Below, piece by piece: positions 7,727-15,438 of a stretch of DNA of 30,906 nucleotides (the first letter of the stretch is position 1; every line of letters starts with the position of its first letter). The notes below the pieces were generated by a model. It was given only the letters and a program-made list of their open reading frames with translations. It did no database searches and was not told where the DNA came from. The translations under genes were made by a program, and so were the position numbers. Source of the stretch: Gammaproteobacteria bacterium (GTDB taxonomy: Bacteria; Pseudomonadota; Gammaproteobacteria; DSM-16500); NCBI GenBank assembly GCA_013287025.1, contig JABDEN010000014.1, forward strand, positions 1-30,906, in the 5' to 3' direction.

Positions 7727-8706
7727 TTATTGTACGCAGCCCATTACGCATTTCCCTTGGCGGAGGTGGAACCGATTTACCTTCTTATTATCGTGATCAT
7801 GGTGGTTTTTTAATGGCGGCCGCCATTGATAAATATGTTTATATCACACTACATCAAACCTTCGTCCAAGAAATTATTATTAAATATTCTAAAATGGAAC
7901 GTGTAAAAGCGATTGATGACATTGAACACCCCATCGTTCGTGAAGCATTAAAATATATTAATCTTCAAACACCTCATCTCGAAATTACCAGTATGGCGGA
8001 TATTCCTGCAGGGACCGGCCTTGGTTCTTCAGGTAGTTTTACAACCGCACTTTTAAAAGGGTTACATACTCTTAAAAAGAATCTAGTCCATCCAAGAGAA
8101 TTAGCAGAAGAAGCCTGTCATATTGAATTAAATCTCTTAAAAGAACCTATCGGCAAACAAGATCAATACATTGCCGCATTTGGTGGTTTAACTTGCTTTC
8201 GATTCCAGCCCAATGATCAAGTCGAAGCGTATCCGCTTTCGATTGACCAAGATATTTTATATAGTCTTGAAGATAATTTATTGTTATTCTTTACGGGATA
8301 TTCAAGATCTGCATCACAAATTTTAAAAGAACAAGATCAAAAAAGTCAGGCCAAAGATCAATCCATGACTGACAATCTGCATTTTATTAAAGACTTAGGA
8401 TTAAAAAGCAAAGACGCCTTATTAAAAGGTGATTTGCATGAATTTGCAAATCTCATGAATGTGCATTGGCAATATAAAAAAGAACGTTCGCGCAATATGA
8501 GTAACACTGACATTGATGATTGGTACGCGCTCGCTCGCAAAAATGGTGCATTGGGCGGCAAAGTCATTGGCGCAGGTGGCGGCGGATTTTTAATGTTTTA
8601 TGCAGAAGATAAAATATCGTTACGACAAGCGATGCGAAAAGCAGGTTTACATGAAATACGTTTTCGATTTGATTTTTCAGGTACAGAGGTAATTGCACAA
8701 TCATGA
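7723..8706 (+). CDS. hddA: D-glycero-alpha-D-manno-heptose-7-phosphate kinase-like (GHMP)
   Basis: A 327-residue GHMP-family kinase, expected to phosphorylate the anomeric carbon of D-glycero-D-manno-heptose-7-phosphate with ATP. Visible motifs are R-S-P-L-R-I-S-L-G-G-G-G-T-D at 5-18, the ATP loop P-A-G-T-G-L-G-S-S-G-S-F at 95-106, and the C-terminal G-A-G-G-G-G-F-L-M-F near residue 285. The assignment to HddA rather than galactokinase or mevalonate kinase rests on the heptose-kinase type N-terminus and on its neighbours: an HddC-like nucleotidyltransferase, GmhA-like isomerase and GmhB-like phosphatase follow directly. It is coupled at both ends by ATGA overlaps. Confidence 0.85.
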   Translation: MIIVRSPLRISLGGGGTDLPSYYRDHGGFLMAAAIDKYVYITLHQTFVQEIIIKYSKMERVKAIDDIEHPIVREALKYINLQTPHLEITSMADIPAGTGLGSSGSFTTALLKGLHTLKKNLVHPRELAEEACHIELNLLKEPIGKQDQYIAAFGGLTCFRFQPNDQVEAYPLSIDQDILYSLEDNLLLFFTGYSRSASQILKEQDQKSQAKDQSMTDNLHFIKDLGLKSKDALLKGDLHEFANLMNVHWQYKKERSRNMSNTDIDDWYALARKNGALGGKVIGAGGGGFLMFYAEDKISLRQAMRKAGLHEIRFRFDFSGTEVIAQS

Positions 8707-9407
8707 TAACACCGAATTATCCAGTGGTAATTTTAGCAGGTGGGCTTGCAACCCGCCTTCGCCCTATTACTGAAAAAATTCCAAAATCACTTATTGCCAT
8801 TAATGGCGAACCTTTTATCGCGCATCAATTGCGATTACTTGCAAAAAATAATTTTCGTGAAGTCGTCATGTGTGTAGGTTTTCTAGGCGAACAAATTATC
8901 GATGTTGTCGGAGATGGACATCAATTTGGATTATCTGTTGAATATGCTTTTGATGGTCCACAATTATTGGGTACCGCTGGCGCCATTAAAAAAATTCTTC
9001 CGAAACTACATGATCATTTTTATGTGTTGTACGGAGATTCTTATTTACCTTGTGACTATGTCGCGGCTGAAAAAAGCTTTAATTCAGACAAAAAATTGGC
9101 GTTAATGACCGTCTTTCATAATCTCAATGCATGGGACTCTAGCAATGTGTTATTCGAAAACGGCGAGATTCAAACTTATGACAAAGTGAATCGCACCCCC
9201 GCCATGCAACATATTGATTATGGTTTAGGTATTTTTCATAAAAAAGCGTTTCAGCACATTCCCGAAGATACTTTTTATGATTTAGCATTGCTGTATCAAG
9301 AAATGTTAAAACAAAATCAACTCGCCGCTTTCGAAATCAAAGAACGTTTTTATGAAGTTGGATCTTTATCCGGCATTCAAGAACTCGAAAATTTTCTCGC
9401 AAGTTAA
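8703..9407 (+). CDS. hddC: Sugar-1-phosphate nucleotidyltransferase, HddC-like
   Basis: A 234-residue NTP transferase that should join a nucleotide to heptose-1-phosphate, in this context giving GDP-D-glycero-alpha-D-manno-heptose. The signature V-V-I-L-A-G-G-L-A-T-R-L-R-P (8-21) followed by I-P-K-S-L-I and a metal-site Y-G-D-S near residue 115 are clear. Short single-domain enzymes of this size include HddC and MurNAc-1-phosphate uridylyltransferase types, so the nucleotide (GDP) is inferred from the neighbouring heptose genes. It overlaps the kinase gene by ATGA and is followed 9 bases later by the isomerase. Confidence 0.82.
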   Translation: MITPNYPVVILAGGLATRLRPITEKIPKSLIAINGEPFIAHQLRLLAKNNFREVVMCVGFLGEQIIDVVGDGHQFGLSVEYAFDGPQLLGTAGAIKKILPKLHDHFYVLYGDSYLPCDYVAAEKSFNSDKKLALMTVFHNLNAWDSSNVLFENGEIQTYDKVNRTPAMQHIDYGLGIFHKKAFQHIPEDTFYDLALLYQEMLKQNQLAAFEIKERFYEVGSLSGIQELENFLAS

Positions 9408-9416
9408 GGACTTTTT

Positions 9417-10013
9417 ATGCAATTCATTCAGCAGTATTTGACCGAAGCAACACAGATTATTGAAAAAATCGATAAAGATGCCATTGAAAAATGCATCGAA
9501 CTTTTGCTCGAAACAAGATCGAATGGCGGTCGATTATTTATTTTAGGCGTGGGTGGAAGTGCGGCGAATGCATCACATGCGGTCAATGATTTTCGTAAAA
9601 TTGTCGGACTTGAAGCCTATGCACCGACAGATAATGTTTCTGAACTCACCGCTCGCACGAATGATGATGGTTGGGCAACTGTTTTTTCGGAATGGTTGCA
9701 AACGAGTCGGTTAAAAATGAACGACTGTTTACTTATTTTATCCGTCGGCGGTGGTTGTCTTAAAAAAAATGTGAGCCCCAATCTAGTTTCCGCACTGCAA
9801 TATGCCAAAAATCTCGGCAGCAAAATTTTAGGTATCGTCAGTCGTGATGGCGGATTTACGAAAGAAGTCGCTGATGCCTGTGTGGTGATTCCTACTTTAA
9901 ATCCAGAAAACACAACGCCGCATGCAGAAGCATTTCAAGCGGTCATTTGGCATTTAATGGTTTCCCATCCCAAATTAAAAGCAGCTCAAACCAAGTGGGA
10001 ATCGGTGAAATAA
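9417..10013 (+). CDS. gmhA: Phosphoheptose isomerase-like SIS-domain protein
   Basis: A 198-residue SIS-domain protein, expected to convert sedoheptulose-7-phosphate to D-glycero-D-manno-heptose-7-phosphate. It has G-V-G-G-S-A-A-N-A-S-H-A (44-55), the phosphate loop seen in GmhA, and S-V-G-G-G (110-114) in the second phosphosugar-binding half, with a late H-A-E-A-F. A good ribosome site AAGGA precedes the ATG by six bases. Its TAA overlaps the ATG of the GmhB-like gene. The N-terminal helix and length agree with GmhA, though the sequence appears to belong to a divergent branch that accompanies GDP-heptose loci rather than the core LPS copy; that point is inference. Confidence 0.82.
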   Translation: MQFIQQYLTEATQIIEKIDKDAIEKCIELLLETRSNGGRLFILGVGGSAANASHAVNDFRKIVGLEAYAPTDNVSELTARTNDDGWATVFSEWLQTSRLKMNDCLLILSVGGGCLKKNVSPNLVSALQYAKNLGSKILGIVSRDGGFTKEVADACVVIPTLNPENTTPHAEAFQAVIWHLMVSHPKLKAAQTKWESVK

Positions 10014-10567
10014 TGGTGTTACGAAAAGCCATATTTTTAGATCGTGATGGAGTATTAAATGATGCTGTCGTTAAAAATGGCAAGCCCTACCCTCCATCCT
10101 CGCTTTCCGAAGTAACTATTCCAGATGATGTGCCGAATGCATTGCAATTATTGCGTGAAAAAGGATTTCTTTTAATTGGCGCCACGAATCAACCGGATGT
10201 GGCGAGAGGAACAACTTCACAAAAAACCGTCGAGGATATTAATAATTTCCTCATAAAAAAATTATCATTGCATGATATTCGCGTCTGCTATCACGATGAT
10301 AAAGATCACTGCGAATGTCGGAAACCGCGCCCCGGTTTATTGTTAAATGCAGCGCGCGATTATCACGTTGATTTAAAAAATAGCTTCATGATTGGTGATC
10401 GTTATAAAGATGTTGAAGCGGGGCTTCACGCAGGATGTCGCACTATTTGGTTGCGACGAGATTACCTCGAAAAAAATCCATCCTCACCCCCGCATTTTAT
10501 TGCGTCCACATTTCTTGAATGTGCATTGTGGATTTTAAAAACTTTGAATCAGGAGTCTTCTTCATGA
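10013..10567 (+). CDS. gmhB: D,D-heptose-bisphosphate phosphatase-like (HAD-IIIA, GmhB)
   Basis: A 184-residue HAD phosphatase expected to remove the 7-phosphate from heptose-1,7-bisphosphate. The nucleophile motif is F-L-D10-R-D12-G-V-L-N. The zinc-loop ligands C92, H94, C100 and C102 (C-Y-H-D-D-K-D-H-C-E-C-R-K-P) are characteristic of GmhB. Motif IV is seen as G-D-R-Y-K-D-V-E-A-G (128-137). The start at 10013 is chosen because it overlaps the isomerase stop (TAATG) and puts the catalytic motif at the usual distance; the frame stays open upstream to 9947 but only within the isomerase gene. Its TGA overlaps the ATG of the transaldolase. Confidence 0.87.
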   Translation: MVLRKAIFLDRDGVLNDAVVKNGKPYPPSSLSEVTIPDDVPNALQLLREKGFLLIGATNQPDVARGTTSQKTVEDINNFLIKKLSLHDIRVCYHDDKDHCECRKPRPGLLLNAARDYHVDLKNSFMIGDRYKDVEAGLHAGCRTIWLRRDYLEKNPSSPPHFIASTFLECALWILKTLNQESSS

Positions 10568-11298
10568 AATCTATTCAGCAGTTAAATATTAAAATTTTTG
10601 CAGATGGTGCAGATATAAATGGAATGCTGGAGATGTATCGCAATCCATTGATTCAAGGTTTTACAACTAATCCGACTTTAATGCGAAAAGCAGGCGTTCG
10701 TAATTATGTCGCTTTTGCGCATGACATTTTGCAAATTATTAAAGATAGACCCATTTCATTCGAAGTTTTTTCGGATGATTTTAAAGAAATGCAGCACCAA
10801 GCCCTTGAAATCGCAAGCTGGGGCAAAAATGTTTATGTGAAAATTCCTGTGATGAATACGAAAGGTTTCGCTTCTTACGATTTAATCCGAGCACTCGCGA
10901 AAGCCGGCGTGAAACAAAATGTAACGGCGTTGATGACGTTAGATCAAGTAGAACAAACCGTTTCGATGTTGAAAGATGGGCCTTCAGCATGCATTTCTGT
11001 TTTTGCAGGACGTATCGCAGATACCGGTCTTGATCCGATGGAAATCATGCAAAAATCTATAGAAATGATGCAACCTTTCCCCCATCTTGAACTCATTTGG
11101 GCAAGCCCACGAGAATTACTCAACATTTTTCAGGCAAACGATATCGGTTGTCATATCATTACGGCGACGAATGATATTTTAAAAAAATTAAGCTTAGTCG
11201 GAAAAAATTTAGAAGAATTTTCATTAGAAACCGTCAAGATGTTTTTTGATGATGCGCAACATGCGGGATTTACCTTAGAAAAAGAAGTGGTGGCTTAG
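10564..11298 (+). CDS. Transaldolase family protein
   Basis: A 244-residue transaldolase/fructose-6-phosphate-aldolase-type enzyme, a (beta/alpha)8 barrel. The family motif T-T-N-P-T-L is at 34-39, F-E-V-F at 66-69 and the Schiff-base lysine is K93 in V-Y-V-K-I-P-V. At this length it is a short transaldolase, not the 315-residue TalB type. The start at 10564 is favoured by AGGAG at 10551-10555 and by the ATGA overlap with the GmhB-like gene. As last gene of the heptose cluster it could supply or drain sedoheptulose-7-phosphate, the GmhA substrate; this role is inferred from position. Confidence 0.83.
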   Translation: MKSIQQLNIKIFADGADINGMLEMYRNPLIQGFTTNPTLMRKAGVRNYVAFAHDILQIIKDRPISFEVFSDDFKEMQHQALEIASWGKNVYVKIPVMNTKGFASYDLIRALAKAGVKQNVTALMTLDQVEQTVSMLKDGPSACISVFAGRIADTGLDPMEIMQKSIEMMQPFPHLELIWASPRELLNIFQANDIGCHIITATNDILKKLSLVGKNLEEFSLETVKMFFDDAQHAGFTLEKEVVA

Positions 11299-11333
11299 TA
11301 ATAGTTAAAGGAGGAATGCTTAATATGGCCTTA

Positions 11334-11362
11334 TTGACTAAGCTAGCCTAGTCTACTATAAT
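11334..11362 (+). promoter_or_regulatory. Sigma70 promoter of the toxin-antitoxin operon with embedded operator
   Basis: TTGACT (11334-11339) and TATAAT (11357-11362) are separated by exactly 17 bases, close to perfect consensus. The spacer region contains GACTAAGCTAGCCTAGTC (11336-11353), a palindrome in which eight of nine base pairs match. An antitoxin bound there would block RNA polymerase, the usual autoregulation of Phd/YefM systems. AGGAGG at 11369-11374 is an optimal ribosome site for the antitoxin ATG at 11383. Confidence 0.78.
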
Positions 11363-11382
11363 GGTGTTAGGAGGATACGATT

Positions 11383-11622
11383 ATGTTAATTAATATATAT
11401 GACGCAAAGACACGCTTTTCTAAACTCATCAATCAAGCGCTAAAAGGTGATGAAATTATTATAGCGCGCGATGGCAAACCCCTTGTTCGTCTCGTGCCAT
11501 ATACGGAAGAACCACAAGTACGCAAAGGTGGTCAATTGAAGGGGTTAATGCAGATTAGTGAAGATTTTGATGCACCTTTGCCAGATGATTTATTAAAACT
11601 TTTTTATGGAAATGATAAGTAA
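11383..11622 (+). CDS. Antitoxin, Phd/YefM family
   Basis: A 79-residue antitoxin. The N-terminal part (1-50) has the Phd/YefM DNA-binding fold: I-Y-D-A-K-T-R-F-S-K-L-I-N-Q-A, then I-I-I-A-R-D-G-K-P-L-V-R-L-V-P. The tail after residue 55 would be the flexible toxin-neutralising segment. It is preceded by a strong promoter, a palindrome fitting an operator and an AGGAGG site, and overlaps the toxin gene by one base (TAATG). Stable plasmid or chromosomal addiction is the family's usual role; autorepression is expected. Confidence 0.9.
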   Translation: MLINIYDAKTRFSKLINQALKGDEIIIARDGKPLVRLVPYTEEPQVRKGGQLKGLMQISEDFDAPLPDDLLKLFYGNDK

Positions 11623-11999
11623 TGCATTATTTGCTTGATACGCATGTCATCTTATGGTGGTTTACGACACCTGAAAAAATCAGTAAACAAGCATATAAAA
11701 TTATAAAAGATAAATCTAACGTATTATATGTAAGTAGTGTTTCATTTTGGGAAATGGCCATCAAAAAAGGCTTAGGACGTCTTACACTTCCTCATAATTT
11801 GCTTGAAGCGACCGCTGCAGAAAATTTTAAAATATTACCCATCATGCCCGAAGAATGCTTAGGGGTTGCTGATTTACCCCTCATACATCATGATCCATTC
11901 GATCGATTACTTATCATTCAAGCCAAATTACACGATCTTGTCTTGATAACCCAAGACAAAACGATCGCAGAGTATCCCGTGGTGATAATACGTGCTTGA
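11622..11999 (+). CDS. PIN-domain toxin (VapC-like ribonuclease)
   Basis: A 125-residue PIN-domain nuclease, probably cleaving RNA when freed from its antitoxin. The acidic residues expected for metal binding are present: D6 in Y-L-L-D-T-H, E44 in S-F-W-E-M-A, D94 in D-P-F-D-R-L-L and D112 in T-Q-D-K. Length and W-W-F-T/D-P-F-D-R motifs match the VapC subgroup that pairs with Phd-type antitoxins. The ATG overlaps the antitoxin stop, so the two are co-translated. All catalytic residues are intact, so the toxin is probably functional. Its RNA target is unknown. Confidence 0.9.
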   Translation: MHYLLDTHVILWWFTTPEKISKQAYKIIKDKSNVLYVSSVSFWEMAIKKGLGRLTLPHNLLEATAAENFKILPIMPEECLGVADLPLIHHDPFDRLLIIQAKLHDLVLITQDKTIAEYPVVIIRA

Positions 12000-12014
12000 A
12001 GTATAAAAAAGATT

Positions 12015-12773
12015 TTACATTATCAAACACTTCATCCCAACGGGTTCTTCGAGAAGGGATTTTTTAATATCTGAATAAACTAGCCCATCCATTGTTTCAT
12101 CGCTCGTTTCACCCAGTACTATTTTAATATGAGTGATTTCTTCTGATAACAAAGTTTTTTTGCTTAAAATCCAATTATTCGTATTTTTCCCCGAAACATT
12201 TTTTTGGAGACGTTCTTTTTCTTTTTGATTTAAATGTAACAATTGTTTAAAAGCAAGCTTAGTCAATTCATCTCGTTCATTACATTTTGAAAGTGATTCA
12301 TATAAATCCGGAATACCAATTTCATTGGGGTTAAGTGAATTAATTGCAGCGCCAGCGACTAAAAGAAGGCGCACACATGCATTGGAATCACCGGTAGCTT
12401 TAGCAACCAATCCTGCAGCGAGACTTAAAGGTGATAAACCAAAATTCACATGATCCATGGCGTTAAGGTATGCTTTAGCTTCAATTAATAATTCCACACA
12501 TTGCGCTTTCCCAGAATGCGCAGCCCAGTGTAAGGCTGGCATTAAACAAGATTCAGGTCGCGCATTGACTTCCGCCTTTGCGGCAAGCAATTCCTTCATT
12601 GTGACCACGTCCCCTAGTTGCGCTGCTTCCATGAGTGGGGTCATATTTTGAAAGGTTTGGTTGAGTATTTTTGAGTCATTAATATTGCGAAGGGAAGATT
12701 TGATTTCTTTTTGTTTTTCATCTTCACTGATAATTTGATTATTCATGAGCTTAATAATATTTCTTGTGTCCAT
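12015..12773 (-). CDS. Ankyrin-repeat protein with C-terminal CaaX box (CLIM)
   Basis: A 252-residue soluble protein with about three ankyrin repeats: residues 44-76 (M-T-P-L-M-E-A-A...), 77-110 (M-P-A-L-H-W-A-A-H-S-G) and 111-150 (L-S-P-L-S-L-A-A, with an insertion). The last hundred residues are charged and helical without a domain I recognise. The protein ends M-K-C-L-I-M, a textbook CaaX box (cysteine 249, leucine, isoleucine, methionine), which in a eukaryotic cell would be farnesylated. Legionella AnkB combines ankyrin repeats and a CaaX tail and is prenylated by the host; this protein has the same layout but no F-box that I can see. AAGGA six bases before the ATG supports the start. 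Codons and AT content match neighbours. Effector status is inference. Confidence 0.88.
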   Translation of the reverse strand: MDTRNIIKLMNNQIISEDEKQKEIKSSLRNINDSKILNQTFQNMTPLMEAAQLGDVVTMKELLAAKAEVNARPESCLMPALHWAAHSGKAQCVELLIEAKAYLNAMDHVNFGLSPLSLAAGLVAKATGDSNACVRLLLVAGAAINSLNPNEIGIPDLYESLSKCNERDELTKLAFKQLLHLNQKEKERLQKNVSGKNTNNWILSKKTLLSEEITHIKIVLGETSDETMDGLVYSDIKKSLLEEPVGMKCLIM

Positions 12774-12857
12774 AAAAAATCCTTTTATGACTTAATCATA
12801 GGAATAAGCATTTTTATCTTATTCAATTTAAAATCATTAAGCAACTTAATGCTCCGT

Positions 12858-12963
12858 TGTCATGCCAGCATGCTTTAATGCCACCTTTAAGCATGCTGGC
12901 AGGCATCCAGTGGGCACGTAGCGAAGCCTCTTGGATGCCAGCTTAAAGCATGCTGGCATGACA
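12858..12963 (+). repeat. MITE-like palindromic element, copy 1
   Basis: A 106-base element bounded by 21-base inverted ends: it starts TGTCATGCCAGCATGCTTTA and ends with the reverse complement, at 12943-12963. Internal stems with GGCATCCAG and TTGGATGCC are nested inside. Apart from a loop indel of about ten bases it matches the reverse complement of 15439-15534. No transposase or ORF is present. It lies in the 240-base gap between the ankyrin gene start and the manC stop. Confidence 0.82.
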
Positions 12964-13013
12964 TAGTTGATGACGATTCTTTCTAAAGGCGATTCTTTTA
13001 AAAACGATTTTTT

Positions 13014-14435
13014 TTAACTCGAGATTCGCCCATAAGTATCTTCATGGCGAACAATGTCATCCTCACCCAAATAATCCCCGGATTGAACTTCAATCATTTC
13101 AAGATTATCCTCGCCGGGATTTTCTAATCGATGCTTAATACCTTGCGGAATGTAAGTTGATTGATTGGCTTTGATATGAAAAATCTCTTCGCCGCGCGTC
13201 ACTTTGGCAATACCATTGACGACAATCCAATGCTCCGAACGATGCACATGCGTTTGTAATGACAACCGCGCACCTGGTTTCACTGTAATTCGTTTCACTT
13301 GGAACGTTTCACCTTTATCGACAATTTGATATTTACCCCATGGTCGGTAAACGGTGGTATGAAGATCCGTTTCTGGGCGATGTAGCTTCTTCAAATGGTT
13401 TACCATATCCTTTACGGCTTGGGTATTTTCTTTATGCGCAACTAATACCGCATCGGGTGTTTCAATAATGATATGGTTATCCACCCCCACGACTGCCAAC
13501 ATACGACTTTCTGAGCGTAAATAGGAATTCGTGACATGATCGGTAATAACATCGCCAAAAATAACGTTTCCCTTATCATCCGGATCTTGAACCTCCCATA
13601 AGGCAGACCAAGATCCAACATCGCTCCATGGCGTATTTAAAGGGACCAAAACAGCATTCTCTGTTTTTTCCATGACGGCATAATCAATGGAATTACTAGG
13701 ACATGCATCAAAACCACTTTTATCTAAACGATGAAAATTTAAGTCTTTTGTCAAACTTAATATAGCAATTTCACAAGCCGCTAAAAGTTCGGGTGCAAAT
13801 TTTTCAAGCTCTTTAATGAATATGGATGCCTGAAACATAAACATTCCACTATTCCAATAATATTGTCCAGATTCAAGAAACTGAACTGCGGTGTTTTGAT
13901 TAGGTTTTTCTATAAATTCTAAAACCTCATAACCTCCCTCTTTATTTTTATCAGATGAAGTTTTGATATATCCATACCCCGTCTCTGGCAAATAAGGTTT
14001 AATACCGAATGTGACAAGCTTTCCATGTTGCGCAATCTGAATTGCCGCATGAATCGCCTCTTGAAAACGCTCAAGACTTTTAATCACATGATCTGCGGGC
14101 AGTATGAGCAATGTTGGATCTTCATGCATATTTTTTTTCAAATATAACGCAGCAATCGCAGCCGCAGGCGCGGTATTTTTGCCGGTATGCTCTAAAATGA
14201 TTGTGGCATCAAATATTCCAATGGCATTAAGTTGTTCCTCTACCAAAAATCGATGTTCTTGATTACAAATGACTAATGGCGGTGCAATGTTTGGTATTGA
14301 AAGTGCGCGCAGCACGGTCTCTTGTAACATCGTTTGACGGCTAACTAAGGGTAGTAGTTGTTTAGGATATGCACTACGAGATAAAGGCCATAAACGACTT
14401 CCTGAACCTCCTGCTAATATAACGGGAACAATCAT
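13014..14435 (-). CDS. manC: Mannose-1-phosphate guanylyltransferase / mannose-6-phosphate isomerase
   Basis: A 473-residue bifunctional enzyme making GDP-mannose. The N-terminal nucleotidyltransferase has I-L-A-G-G-S-G-S-R-L-W-P-L-S-R (7-21) followed by Y-P-K-Q, and F-I-E-K-P-N near residue 174. The C-terminal cupin of type II phosphomannose isomerases starts R-P-W-G-K-Y near 367 and includes P-G-A-R-L-S-L-Q-T-H-V-H-R-S-E-H-W with the metal-binding histidines. Length is standard for the fused AlgA/ManC/XanB family. It stands alone on the minus strand between two MITE-like elements, close to the polysaccharide locus whose GT4 transferase may use its product. A ribosome site AGGA precedes the ATG. 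Confidence 0.93.
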   Translation of the reverse strand: MIVPVILAGGSGSRLWPLSRSAYPKQLLPLVSRQTMLQETVLRALSIPNIAPPLVICNQEHRFLVEEQLNAIGIFDATIILEHTGKNTAPAAAIAALYLKKNMHEDPTLLILPADHVIKSLERFQEAIHAAIQIAQHGKLVTFGIKPYLPETGYGYIKTSSDKNKEGGYEVLEFIEKPNQNTAVQFLESGQYYWNSGMFMFQASIFIKELEKFAPELLAACEIAILSLTKDLNFHRLDKSGFDACPSNSIDYAVMEKTENAVLVPLNTPWSDVGSWSALWEVQDPDDKGNVIFGDVITDHVTNSYLRSESRMLAVVGVDNHIIIETPDAVLVAHKENTQAVKDMVNHLKKLHRPETDLHTTVYRPWGKYQIVDKGETFQVKRITVKPGARLSLQTHVHRSEHWIVVNGIAKVTRGEEIFHIKANQSTYIPQGIKHRLENPGEDNLEMIEVQSGDYLGEDDIVRHEDTYGRISS

Positions 14436-14557
14436 TTTTTAATCCTACTAAAAAGCCACTACTTTATCATCGGTATCATCTAAAAATAAAGATCATTCCT
14501 GATTCCATTAAGTAGTACTTAGTAAACCTCGATAACATCGTCTGCAGTTTCATATTA

Positions 14558-14596
14558 CCGTCGTCCCGCGGACAAGCCCAAGCCGCGGGACGACGG
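14558..14596. repeat. Palindromic dispersed repeat (GTCGTCCCGCG type), short copy
   Basis: A perfect 14-base inverted repeat, CCGTCGTCCCGCGG at 14558-14571 and its complement at 14583-14596, around an 11-base loop. It shares its arm with the element at 3399-3485 but lacks the inner GGATCCAG stem. It sits just past the 3' end of the ComEA-like gene and upstream of manC, both on the minus strand. Confidence 0.78.
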
Positions 14597-14617
14597 AGAT
14601 TGTGGAACACCCGGTAT

Positions 14618-14947
14618 TTAAATCACCAATTGATCTTGAATGATTTTAAGCTGATCCGATTTCATTTTTTTAAAGCCTTTCACTAACTTCAAATCATCTA
14701 GAGACTTAAAACTCCCATGTTTTTGACGATAGGTAAGAATATTCTTTGCTTTGGCACGATTTAACCCTTTGAGACGCATTAAATCTTTTATCGTCGCAGT
14801 ATTCACATTGACTTTTGTAGGAATTACTTCGGTTTGTGTAGCTTTACTAGTATTCTGCCCAGCATTTTGCGTAGATTCCGTCGCATATACTGAGGTTGCT
14901 AATCCTAAAGCACAAAATAAAATAGCAATTTCTCGAAATAAAAACAT
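14618..14947 (-). CDS. Secreted ComEA-like helix-hairpin-helix protein
   Basis: A 109-residue exported protein with a signal peptide (about 1-22, F-L-F-R-E-I-A-I-L-F-C-A-L-G-L-A-T-S-V-Y-A), a low-complexity linker rich in T, Q and S, and a C-terminal double helix-hairpin-helix: V-N-V-N-T-A-T-I-K-D-L (47-57) through L-K-G-L (59-62) and K-L-V-K-G-F (88-92). This is the fold of ComEA, which binds incoming DNA in the periplasm during competence; similar small proteins occur widely without proven competence. I start at ATG 14947 because GGAGA lies seven bases upstream and the signal peptide begins there; the frame runs on upstream to 15058 but gives an implausible N-terminus. Confidence 0.83.
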   Translation of the reverse strand: MFLFREIAILFCALGLATSVYATESTQNAGQNTSKATQTEVIPTKVNVNTATIKDLMRLKGLNRAKAKNILTYRQKHGSFKSLDDLKLVKGFKKMKSDQLKIIQDQLVI

Positions 14948-15438
14948 AAAACATTCTCCATAATAATTAGTTATTGATAAATATACCCCAAGGAAATACT
15001 GCACCATCGTGACGTATTTCACATATATCCATTCAGCCTGTATAGATGGCTGATGCACTGAATAAATGATAGATACTTCAAGTCGAACGCCATCATGAAT
15101 ACTATATCCGCAAATATAGGAGGACTATTCCTGATGTGTAAGATGTGATTTTTTCCAAAATCCAGAAAGGACTTATCTAGGGAATCATTATAAAATTTTA
15201 TTTAATAATGATTGTGCATATCATGCATTGAATTTTTTAAGTGTCAAGCTAATTTTAAAAATTTATCATTCTCATGTGTTTTTATATTGAAAAATTGATC
15301 CGTACATCAAACCGTAAATATAACAATCTCTTCCAATAAACTCTTTCTTCCTGATACTTTTATGGTAAACTTTCGCTAATAATCGCGGAAACCCTTAAGT
15401 GAACGATTTGTTTATTTTTTATTCACTTAATAATTATT
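14948..15438. other. Intergenic region upstream of dacA and the ComEA-like gene
   Basis: About 490 AT-rich bases between divergent genes, with no supported ORF or RNA gene. One weak promoter candidate towards dacA is TTGATC (15295-15300) and TATAAC (15319-15324) with an 18-base spacer, but it lies nearly 300 bases before the dacA start. It should also hold the promoter of the minus-strand ComEA-like gene, which I could not pinpoint. Confidence 0.4.

Noticed and set aside
9947..10012. Upstream extension of the GmhB-like frame
   Set aside because: It lies wholly inside the isomerase gene, and the start at 10013 overlaps the isomerase stop and puts the catalytic motif at the usual place.
11299..11348. 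A tiny ORF at AAAGGAGGAATG upstream of the antitoxin promoter
   Set aside because: The ribosome site is strong, but no frame from it is longer than a few codons, so I do not call it a gene; it may be a relic of a leader.
12015..12773. F-box in the ankyrin protein, as in Legionella AnkB
   Set aside because: The first 43 residues are charged and lack the L-P...L pattern of F-boxes; only the repeats and CaaX tail are supported.
14948..15058. N-terminal extension of the ComEA-like protein
   Set aside because: The signal peptide starts at 14947 behind a GGAGA site; the extension would bury it.
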